Source: Acidobacteriota bacterium (lineage in GTDB: Bacteria; Acidobacteriota; Polarisedimenticolia; Gp22-AA2). Taken from it: a DNA stretch of 16,436 nucleotides. The position numbers and the translations under genes are program-made. The stretch's first letter is position 1. Every line of letters starts with the position of its first letter. Of this stretch, positions 8,595 to 14,957 are shown in pieces. The notes beneath the pieces are model-generated. The model did not search any database, was not told where the DNA came from, and was given only the letters and a program-made list of their open reading frames with translations. The stretch spans positions 1 to 16,436 of the forward strand of contig JAPUIN010000080.1 of assembly GCA_027297005.1 (NCBI GenBank). The letters run 5' to 3'.

Positions 8595-9110
8595 ATGCGC
8601 CACAAGGGAGGCCTGAGGAAGCTGGGCCGTACATCCAGCCATCGCCGCGCGCTCCTGCGCAATCTCACCACGGCGCTCTTCAGGCACGAGAGGATCAAGA
8701 CGACGCTGCCGAAGGCCAAGGAACTGAGGCCCTTCGCCGAGAGACTGATCACGATGGCCCGTCGTGACGATCTGCACTCGCGGAGGCGGGTGCTGCGGGA
8801 TATCAGCGATAAGGAAGTCGTCAAGAAGCTTTTCGGCACCTTGGCGCCACGGTTCGCGACCCGTCCGGGAGGATACACGCGGACGCTGCATCTTAATCCC
8901 CGTCCCGGTGACGGCGCCGACATGGCGATCGTCGAATTGATCGGGTCGGAGCCGACATTCAAGAAACACAAGGAAGAGAAAAAAGCCCGGCGCAACCGCA
9001 AGGAAGCGGCGAAGGAGCGTGAGGTGGAAGAGGCCGCCGCGACCGAAGCCGCGGAAGCGCCACCTGCCGAATCGGAGGAAGTTCCAGAGAAAAAGAAAAA
9101 GAAGGGCTGA
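8595..9110 (+). CDS. rplQ: 50S ribosomal protein L17 with charged C-terminal tail
   Basis: L17 lies on the back of the 50S subunit near the exit tunnel. The 171-residue product starts MRHKGGLRKLGRTSSHRRAL, the typical L17 opening, and the globular core ends near residue 118 (MAIVELIGSEP). The remaining ~53 residues are a Lys/Glu then Ala/Glu-rich tail closing with EKKKKKG; this is clearly longer than the usual ~120-residue protein. The ATG at 8595 is 7 bases after the rpoA stop, with GGAGGAG overlapping the end of rpoA. It is the last gene of the operon, followed by the intrinsic terminator. Confidence 0.97.
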   Translation: MRHKGGLRKLGRTSSHRRALLRNLTTALFRHERIKTTLPKAKELRPFAERLITMARRDDLHSRRRVLRDISDKEVVKKLFGTLAPRFATRPGGYTRTLHLNPRPGDGADMAIVELIGSEPTFKKHKEEKKARRNRKEAAKEREVEEAAATEAAEAPPAESEEVPEKKKKKG

Positions 9111-9147
9111 GAAGCACCCGCGCCGCCCAAAGCGGTGGAGAATTGAC

Positions 9148-9174
9148 GAGGAGCCATCAGGCTCCTCTTTTTTT
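9148..9174 (+). terminator. Intrinsic terminator of the ribosomal/rpoA operon
   Basis: A perfect 8-bp stem GAGGAGCC / GGCTCCTC with loop ATCA (9156-9159) is followed at once by seven Ts (9168-9174). It lies 37 bases after the rplQ stop and is oriented to end + strand transcription. It overlaps the 3' end of the convergent rfaE2 gene, whose stop codon falls in the loop. No T-run follows the hairpin on the - strand, so it acts in one direction only. Confidence 0.93.
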
Positions 9175-9666
9175 CCCCCCAGGGCGGCGCCGGCTCCGGA
9201 CCGGGCGACGCAATCGCGCGATCAGGTCGGTGGAGGCGTGTCGCTTGCGATCCCCCGCGATCCGCACGCAACCGCCGTAGCGCCTCACCACGTCGCGCTC
9301 GGGGACGGTCGCGGGAGTGTAATCGGTCCCCTTGCAGTGGATCTCGGGGCGGAGCATCTCCAGCACCGGGGCAACCGTCGGGCCGGAGAACGGGACGACG
9401 ACGTCGACCCCCTCGATCGCCGCGACGAGCCTGGCGCGGTCGCGGGCAGGGACCAGAGGACGGCCGGGACCGCGCAGGAGGCGCGCCGAACGATCGTCAT
9501 TGATCGCGACGATCAACAGGTCGCCGAACCGGCGGGCGCCTCTGAGGTAACGCACGTGACCGACGTGCAGCGGATCGAACAGGCCGTTGGCGAGCACGAC
9601 GCGCGGCGCTGGATGTTGGCGCCTGAGACGTTCGAGGCGCCTCTTGAGCGCCGCGAGAGTGATCAC
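9157..9666 (-). CDS. rfaE2: D-glycero-beta-D-manno-heptose 1-phosphate adenylyltransferase (RfaE domain II)
   Basis: This enzyme transfers AMP from ATP to heptose 1-phosphate, giving the ADP-heptose precursor of the LPS inner core. The 169-residue product is a cytidylyltransferase-like nucleotidyltransferase, with NGLFDPLHVGHVRYL containing the HxGH catalytic motif (H34, H37). The HldE C-domain blocks AINDDRSARLLRG.GRP and CKGTDY (111-116) follow, and STDLI at 145-149 stands in for STTxI. In E. coli it is fused to the kinase as HldE; here the two are separate genes. The start is GTG, overlapping the rfaE1 stop by 4 bases. The C-terminus KKRGA is encoded by the A-tract and hairpin of the opposing terminator. 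Confidence 0.93.
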   Translation of the reverse strand: MITLAALKRRLERLRRQHPAPRVVLANGLFDPLHVGHVRYLRGARRFGDLLIVAINDDRSARLLRGPGRPLVPARDRARLVAAIEGVDVVVPFSGPTVAPVLEMLRPEIHCKGTDYTPATVPERDVVRRYGGCVRIAGDRKRHASTDLIARLRRPVRSRRRPGGKKRGA

Positions 9667-10736
9667 GTACGGCGGCCGAGGGTGGGATCGCCCTCCACGG
9701 CGCGGCGCAACTCATCTCGGCCGACGGTGGCAGTGCCGCGTTTCATCACGACGATCCCCCCGGCGTAGTTTGCGAGCAGCGCCGCCTCGTGGTAGTTACT
9801 CCCCGAGAGGGCGGCGAGGGTGAAGGTGCTGATCACCGTATCGCCGGCTCCGGTGACATCCGCGACCTCATCGGTGCCGTAGACGGGAATGTGTATCGGA
9901 TCCCGGGTATCAGCGAACAGGGACATACCGTAGCTTCCGCGGGTAATCACCACCGCTTCGGCGCCGATGGCATCGCGCACGATGCCGGCGGCGCGTTGCA
10001 GTAGAGCTGCATCCTCACCGATCGGTTCTCCAAGGGCCGACTCAGCCTCCTGCAGGTTCGGCGTGGCGGCGGTCACGCCGCGGAACTGTCTGAGCTGGGC
10101 ACGGGAATCGATGAACATCGGAATCCGTGCCTCCCCGACGGTCTCTGTGACCATCGGAATACTCGCCGGGTTCAGCAGACCGAGGCCGTAGTCGGACACG
10201 AGTGCTCCGCGCGCGCCCGCGGTCGCCGCCTTGAGCGCGGCCCGGAACCGCGAATCGTCGGCCAGAACCTCCGGGCCGCCGCCTCGATCGACGCGGACGA
10301 TCTGCTGCTTGGTGGCGTGTGGGCTACCCGCGAGAATACGGCGCTTGAGCGGCGTCCGGTAACGATCGTCCCGCCACAGCCCCGAGATGTCGACACCGAG
10401 CGATTCCAGGAGGTGCGAAAGATGCGTCCCTGCTTCATCGGGACCGAGCCGCCCGACGACGGCGGCCCGCCCTCCGAGCGCGATGATGTTGGCGGCGGCA
10501 TTGGCGCCTCCCCCGGGGAGCCGATCGGTCCGCCGGTGATTGAGAATCAAAACGGGAGCCTCACGGGATACCCGGCCGATCTCACCGTACTCGAACTCGT
10601 CGAGGACGAGATCGCCGACGACGAGGACGGACACCCCTTCCATGCGCGCGATCCCCTCCAGCAGTTCCTCGCGCCCCGGACGCGAACCGCCCGCCGTCCG
10701 CCGGTCTCTCCCGGATCCCCCGGTCCCGCGTGTCAT
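9663..10736 (-). CDS. rfaE1: D-glycero-beta-D-manno-heptose-7-phosphate kinase (RfaE domain I)
   Basis: This PfkB/ribokinase-family enzyme phosphorylates heptose 7-phosphate to the 1,7-bisphosphate. The 357-residue product shows DEFEYGEIGRVSREAPV near residues 46-61, the GGGANAAANI segment at 75-84, and the anion-hole/catalytic motif DVTGAGDT at 293-300, with D299 as the expected base. An in-frame ATG at 10802 would add 22 residues. I chose 10736 because it overlaps the gmhB stop as ATGA and has GGGAGG 7 bases upstream. The first ~25 residues are Gly/Arg-rich and not conserved. The neighbouring rfaE2 completes the HldE activity pair. Confidence 0.93.
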   Translation of the reverse strand: MTRGTGGSGRDRRTAGGSRPGREELLEGIARMEGVSVLVVGDLVLDEFEYGEIGRVSREAPVLILNHRRTDRLPGGGANAAANIIALGGRAAVVGRLGPDEAGTHLSHLLESLGVDISGLWRDDRYRTPLKRRILAGSPHATKQQIVRVDRGGGPEVLADDSRFRAALKAATAGARGALVSDYGLGLLNPASIPMVTETVGEARIPMFIDSRAQLRQFRGVTAATPNLQEAESALGEPIGEDAALLQRAAGIVRDAIGAEAVVITRGSYGMSLFADTRDPIHIPVYGTDEVADVTGAGDTVISTFTLAALSGSNYHEAALLANYAGGIVVMKRGTATVGRDELRRAVEGDPTLGRRT

Positions 10737-11353
10737 CGACCTGCCTCCCGATCCATGGTTGTGGAAGGGCCGGTCCCCGACTCCTCGCGTTCGATAATCC
10801 ACCGGACGGCCTCCAGGAGATCCGTGGCAACATGTGCCGGCTTCGTGGTCAGGCGTTCCTTCTGGTGTTCGAGGAGGCCGCGACCGTACCCGGTCAGGAC
10901 GAGGACGCCCTGCATGCCGGCCCGGCCGCCCGCCTCGATGTCGATCCAGCTATCGCCGACGATGTACGAGACCTCCGGATCAATCTCGAGATCCTTGATC
11001 GCGCGCTCGATCAACCCCGGAAGTGGCTTGCGGCAACCGCACTGTTGACGGTATGGCGGGGCGCCCTCGTGGGGATGATGGGGACAGTAATAAATCCCGT
11101 CAAGTTCGGCACCGGCCTCGCGCAGCAGACCGACCAGCTTTTCGTGGACTTCGAGAACGAGCGATTCCGGGAAATAACCGCGCGCCACACCGGCCTGGTT
11201 CGTCACCATCACCGTCAGATACCCCGCCTGCCGCGCGAGCCGAAGCGCCTCGGCGCTTCGCGGCAGCAGTCGATAGCGGGACAGATGATTGACGTATCCG
11301 ACCTCCTCGCTGATCGTGCCGTCGCGGTCGATGAAGATCGCCCTGCGACTCAT
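10733..11353 (-). CDS. gmhB: D-glycero-beta-D-manno-heptose 1,7-bisphosphate 7-phosphatase
   Basis: This HAD-family phosphatase removes the 7-phosphate of heptose bisphosphate between the kinase and adenylyltransferase steps. The 206-residue product starts MSRRAIFIDRDGT, with nucleophile D9 and acid/base D11. It has the GmhB zinc loop C90, H92, C105 and C107 with K109 (CxH...CGCRKP), and the late acidic motif GDSWID (D134, D138). The ATG overlaps the stop of the upstream acyltransferase by 4 bases, and its own stop overlaps rfaE1. The last ~15 residues are an unconserved tail. Confidence 0.94.
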   Translation of the reverse strand: MSRRAIFIDRDGTISEEVGYVNHLSRYRLLPRSAEALRLARQAGYLTVMVTNQAGVARGYFPESLVLEVHEKLVGLLREAGAELDGIYYCPHHPHEGAPPYRQQCGCRKPLPGLIERAIKDLEIDPEVSYIVGDSWIDIEAGGRAGMQGVLVLTGYGRGLLEHQKERLTTKPAHVATDLLEAVRWIIEREESGTGPSTTMDREAGR

Positions 11354-12345
11354 GATGCCGCCGACCTGAGGCGGGAGATCGTCGAAGTGGTCGACGATCC
11401 GGCGGGCGATCGCGGGGCCGAGGGGGGCAGGGCGGCGTTGTCCGCCCGTGGTCGGGTGCGCCAGCGATTGTGCATCCAGAGCCAGCAGTCGGGCCGCTCA
11501 CGCACCTCGTTCTCCAGCAGGCGAGTGCATTCCTGCATGACCGTCACGATGTCCTCCTGGAGCGTGCCCCGCCGAACCGGCCGCAGGGCCGGCCTGTAAC
11601 GGATCAGGAGGCGGCCGTCGGGAAGCGGGTAGGAGAACACGGGAACGATCGGGGCGCCGCTCTTGAAGGCGAAGGTCGCGAGCGACGGAGTGGTCGAGGC
11701 CGAGTGTCCGAAAAAATCAACAAACACCCCGGCGTCGCCCCGCACGTTCTGATCGATCAGGATGGCGACGGCGCGTCCGTCTCGAAGGGCACGCAGGATC
11801 CCTCTGGCGGCATGGCGCTTCGGGAGGAGCGTGTTTCCCCCCAGGCAACGCACTCGCACCAGCAGGCTGTCAAGCCACGGGTTGTCGAGCGGACGGACGA
11901 CCATCGACATCGGGTAACCGAGGCGATGCTGTAGAAGAGCCACCAATTCCCAGTGACCGAAATGACCCGAGAAGACAAGAACACCGCGCCCGTCGGCCGC
12001 CGCTTCTTTGAGGTGTTCCTCCCCCTCGTAAACGGCGATCCGCACGGTCGGTCGTTGGAGCAGGCGTGGAAAGTAGGCCGCGTCCACACAGATCATGCCG
12101 AGATGCGCGAACGCCGTGCGGGCGATCCGTGCGCGCCCGGCATCGTCAAGCGAGTCACCGAACGCGCGGCGCAGGTTCGCGTTAGTAATGCTGCGGAGGC
12201 GGGATGAGCACCGGTAGTAAAGCAGTCCGAGCAGGCGGCCGAACGCCAAACCCGCGCGCCGCGGCAGGAGGGCCAGGGCCGCCAGGGCAGTGCGCGCCGC
12301 GACATACAGGATGAGCGAATCGGCGCCGCGTCGCTTCGGCTTCAT
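11350..12345 (-). CDS. Lipid A late acyltransferase, LpxL/HtrB family
   Basis: This is an inner-membrane lysophospholipid-acyltransferase-like enzyme that adds a secondary acyl chain to Kdo-lipid A (or its precursor) from acyl-ACP. The 331-residue product has an N-terminal hydrophobic anchor (about 11-45). Its catalytic HX4E motif is SGHFGHWE, with H128 and E133. The family blocks RPLDNPWLD, LIDQNVRGDAGVFVDFFG and the C-terminal WLWMHNRWRTRP (288-299) are also present. A 32-residue Ser/Pro/Ala-rich tail follows, which family members normally lack. I cannot tell the LpxL from the LpxM role or the chain length, so no symbol is given. ATGA overlaps join it to lpxK and gmhB. Confidence 0.9.
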   Translation of the reverse strand: MKPKRRGADSLILYVAARTALAALALLPRRAGLAFGRLLGLLYYRCSSRLRSITNANLRRAFGDSLDDAGRARIARTAFAHLGMICVDAAYFPRLLQRPTVRIAVYEGEEHLKEAAADGRGVLVFSGHFGHWELVALLQHRLGYPMSMVVRPLDNPWLDSLLVRVRCLGGNTLLPKRHAARGILRALRDGRAVAILIDQNVRGDAGVFVDFFGHSASTTPSLATFAFKSGAPIVPVFSYPLPDGRLLIRYRPALRPVRRGTLQEDIVTVMQECTRLLENEVRERPDCWLWMHNRWRTRPRADNAALPPSAPRSPAGSSTTSTISRLRSAAS

Positions 12346-13421
12346 GCCGGGCGTCCCGTATCTCGACCGACGCGCAGATCGTTCAACCGATCGAGGAGCC
12401 AGGAGGGGAGATCGGATCCGTGCGGGAAGATGACCTGCAGCGCCAGTGCGTAGGGCGTGGGCGCGCCAGACGGCCAGTGATCGATCCGGACGAAATCCTT
12501 GTCGGTCGTCACGAGCACGTCCGCGCGGAGCTCGCGCGCCGATCGGGCAATCTCCTCGAGATCGCGCGACCGGTAGCGATGGTGATCGCGAAAACGCCGC
12601 GTCCCTGCGACACGGAGCCCCAGATCGTCGAGTTGGGCTTCGAAGCGCTCGGGGCGGGCAATGCCTGAGAAGGCGTAGGCCGAGAGGCCCTTGAGCGCCA
12701 CCGGCGCGAGCGCTTCCCCGTCGGATCGCAGAAACCCCCGTGGCTCGATGCGGACATGAAAGACGGTGGGGTGCGAATGATGGCGCTCCAGGATAGACGC
12801 GAGAGCAGCCGGCACACGCCCCGCCGACCTTGTGATCACGAGCGCGTCGGCACGTCGCACTGCCTCGATCGGCTCGCGGAGGGGCCCGAGCGGCAGCATT
12901 CTACCATTTCCGAATGGGTCGCTGCCGTCCACGAGAAGCAGGTCGACGTCACGCATGATGCGCCTGTGCTGGAACGCGTCATCGAGCAGGATCACCTCAG
13001 GGGTGAGGACGTTCGTGAGACATCTCGCCGCCTCAACCCGATTGGCGCCTACGGCGACGGCGACCGATGGATTGTCACGTGCGATCAGATAAGGTTCGTC
13101 ACCCGAAACGGCAACCTCGGCCAGGAGGCGGTGACCATCCGAGACGAGCCTGGGGGCGGGTCCGCCCTCGCGCCGGTACCCACGGCTCAGGACCGCCGTT
13201 CGGTACCCGGCGTCGGACAGGAAGCCGGCCAGATGAGAGCAGAGGGGAGTCTTCCCGGTGCCGCCTACCGTGAGGTTGCCGATGCTGATTGCGGGACAGG
13301 GGAGCCGCTGCGCCGACAGCCATCCGACATCGTAGAGAGCGTTCCTGGCCCGCACCGCTGCGGCGTAGAGGATGGCCGGGGCGCCGAGCGCCCAGCGGGC
13401 GGCGGTCCCGCACTCGATCAT
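12342..13421 (-). CDS. lpxK: Tetraacyldisaccharide 4'-kinase
   Basis: LpxK phosphorylates the 4' position of the lipid A disaccharide at the inner membrane, giving lipid IVA. The 359-residue product has an N-terminal hydrophobic segment (about 11-30) and the unusual Walker A GNLTVGGTGKTP at 48-59. SRGYRR follows at 79-84, then GDEPYL at 107-112, and the Walker-B-like LLDDAFQHRR at 145-154, where the usual DDGFQH has Ala for Gly. FGNGRMLPLGPLREP follows at 170-184. It is placed between waaA and the acyltransferase, as in several other lipid A gene clusters. Both junctions are ATGA overlaps. Confidence 0.95.
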   Translation of the reverse strand: MIECGTAARWALGAPAILYAAAVRARNALYDVGWLSAQRLPCPAISIGNLTVGGTGKTPLCSHLAGFLSDAGYRTAVLSRGYRREGGPAPRLVSDGHRLLAEVAVSGDEPYLIARDNPSVAVAVGANRVEAARCLTNVLTPEVILLDDAFQHRRIMRDVDLLLVDGSDPFGNGRMLPLGPLREPIEAVRRADALVITRSAGRVPAALASILERHHSHPTVFHVRIEPRGFLRSDGEALAPVALKGLSAYAFSGIARPERFEAQLDDLGLRVAGTRRFRDHHRYRSRDLEEIARSARELRADVLVTTDKDFVRIDHWPSGAPTPYALALQVIFPHGSDLPSWLLDRLNDLRVGRDTGRPA

Positions 13422-14719
13422 GTCCGTGCCGCGGGCATAGGACCCGCTCCGGAAGAGATGATTATTTCCTCGCGGAGGAGCGACAGGGTCCGATCGAGAG
13501 CCCCGCGGTGGGCTTCGATGACGCGGCGGGCCGCCTCCCCGGCCCGCGCGGCGGCAGGCGGGTCGCCGAGCAGGGCGAGCGCCCGCTCACCGAGCGAGGG
13601 CCCGTCGGCGACCATGAAGCCGCCGCCGGCGTCACTGAGGGCCCGGGCGGCCACCGCGAAGTTCCGCACGTTCGGCCCGAACAGGACCGGCTTTCCGAGC
13701 GCAGCCGGCTCTATCAGGTTCTGCCCGCCCCGTCTGCCGAAGCTGCCACCGACGAAGACGATATCAGCGGCAGCGTAGAGTTCGCCGAGGAGCCCCACGA
13801 CATCAACGACGAGAATGTCGCAGTCAATCGATTGGCGATCCTGGAATCGCTCGACCCGCAGGCCAGTGGAACGGAATACTTCGATCGCCCGCGGCCCGTC
13901 CTCGGGATGGCGCAGGACGTAGATCAGTCTGGATCGGGGGTAGGTTCCACGGATCATCCGGAACGCCTCGAGCACGGGGTATTCCTCTCCCGGTTCCGTG
14001 CTGCCGGCGAGGAACAGGATCTCGTCGGTGCCGATCCCGATGCGGGCTCTGATCGCGTGAGGGGACGCCTCGGGCGGAGCGATATCGAACTTCAGGTTGC
14101 CGGTCACACGGACCCGGTCGCGCGGTGCGCCGAGCGAGACGATGCGGTCTGCATCTTCCTGTGACTGCATTGAGAACAGGCGGAAGTCGGAGAGGACCCG
14201 TCGCAGGAATCGCCGCACCATCCGGTAGCGCGGGTAGGCACGGGTCGAAATGCGTCCGTTCACCAGCACGACCGGGACGTTCCGCCGTCCGCAGAGCCTG
14301 AGAAGGTTCGGCCAGATTTCGGTCTCCATGATCAGAACGCCGCTCGGCCGGAGACGGTCGAGCAGGCGCCCCATGCTGCGCGGCAGATCAATCGGCAGCG
14401 TCGAGATTGAATCGGGGCGAATGTCGATCGCCCCTTCGGCGACGGCGCGGCCGGTGGCCGTGGTGGTCGTCAGATGGATCGACTGCCCGGGGAAGACCTG
14501 GCGGAGCCTGCCGACGAGGGAGAGGGCGAGCCGGACCTCGCCGACGGAGACGGCGTGAATCCACAATCCTCCCGGCCGATCTCCGGCCGGCGCCGGGGCA
14601 TGCCCGAGGCGTTCGCGCCACGGGGGAGAATCGCCACCGGTCAGCCGGGGGATCACGACCTGGCAAGGAAGGACGGCCGCCCAGGCGAGACGCAGGAGCG
14701 CGCCATAGAGGCCATACAT
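13418..14719 (-). CDS. waaA: 3-deoxy-D-manno-octulosonic acid (Kdo) transferase
   Basis: This monotopic inner-membrane GT-B glycosyltransferase (GT30) moves Kdo from CMP-Kdo onto lipid IVA. The 433-residue product has an N-terminal membrane-association helix (MYGLYGALLRLAWAAVL). The motif HAVSVGEV follows, with catalytic base E61, then METEIWPN at 131-138, TGNLKFD at 206-212, RHPE at 270-273 and GGQNLIEPAALGKPVLFGP at 331-349. The motif usually written GSTHxGEE reads GSTEPGEE (239-246), so the His position is Glu. The ATG at 14719 aligns with the E. coli N-terminus and has no ribosome-binding site. A promoter sits immediately upstream. This is the first gene of the six-gene operon. Confidence 0.96.
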   Translation of the reverse strand: MYGLYGALLRLAWAAVLPCQVVIPRLTGGDSPPWRERLGHAPAPAGDRPGGLWIHAVSVGEVRLALSLVGRLRQVFPGQSIHLTTTTATGRAVAEGAIDIRPDSISTLPIDLPRSMGRLLDRLRPSGVLIMETEIWPNLLRLCGRRNVPVVLVNGRISTRAYPRYRMVRRFLRRVLSDFRLFSMQSQEDADRIVSLGAPRDRVRVTGNLKFDIAPPEASPHAIRARIGIGTDEILFLAGSTEPGEEYPVLEAFRMIRGTYPRSRLIYVLRHPEDGPRAIEVFRSTGLRVERFQDRQSIDCDILVVDVVGLLGELYAAADIVFVGGSFGRRGGQNLIEPAALGKPVLFGPNVRNFAVAARALSDAGGGFMVADGPSLGERALALLGDPPAAARAGEAARRVIEAHRGALDRTLSLLREEIIISSGAGPMPAART

Positions 14720-14727
14720 GGAAAACC

Positions 14728-14757
14728 AGTATAGATCAGTGCTCGAAACAGCGTCAA
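14728..14757 (-). promoter_or_regulatory. Sigma-70-type promoter of the LPS operon, predicted leaderless
   Basis: On the - strand, TTGACG (14757-14752, 5 of 6 to consensus) and TATACT (14733-14728, 5 of 6) are separated by 18 bp. Only eight bases (GGTTTTCC) lie between the -10 box and the waaA ATG. The first purine in the usual start window is the A of the ATG itself. The mRNA is therefore predicted to start at or within two bases of the start codon, which agrees with the lack of a Shine-Dalgarno sequence. Confidence 0.7.
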
Positions 14758-14773
14758 CGAGGCGGGATTCTGA

Positions 14774-14820
14774 GGGCGCGCCGGACCCGGGGATGCCTCA
14801 GGGTGGGGTCCGGCACGCCC
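14774..14820. repeat. 15-bp-arm inverted repeat in the divergent intergenic region
   Basis: GGGCGCGCCGGACCC (14774-14788) and GGGTCCGGCACGCCC (14806-14820) are inverted copies with a single mismatch, around a 17-base spacer. The repeat lies 17 bp upstream of the -35 box of the waaA promoter and about 137 bp before the HD-GYP start. Because both neighbours diverge, a terminator is not needed here. A regulator-binding site or structured small RNA are alternatives. The rest of 14720-14957 shows a weak GCGCCA/TGGCGC repeat (14877-14905) and a poor promoter-like pair TTGTTC-17-CATATT (14858-14886, + strand) that might serve the HD-GYP gene. Confidence 0.7.
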
Positions 14821-14957
14821 CGGCCGATCACCGTTTCGGAACCGAGACGCCGCGGCCTTGTTCCACCCCTTCGCCGGCGCCATATTTGCGGTGAGATGCT
14901 GGCGCGACAGGTCTGCCCCCAGGGGACTTGACGCATGGTTTGGGACGGACATCACGT

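Noticed and set aside
12756..14164. Long + strand open frames (340 and 291 codons) opposite lpxK and waaA
   Set aside because: lpxK and waaA on the - strand carry complete motifs; the + strand frames are compositional shadows.
14720..14957. c-di-GMP riboswitch or tRNA-like element ahead of the HD-GYP gene
   Set aside because: I could not find the conserved core of GEMM-type aptamers or a cloverleaf; the inverted repeat alone does not support an RNA class.
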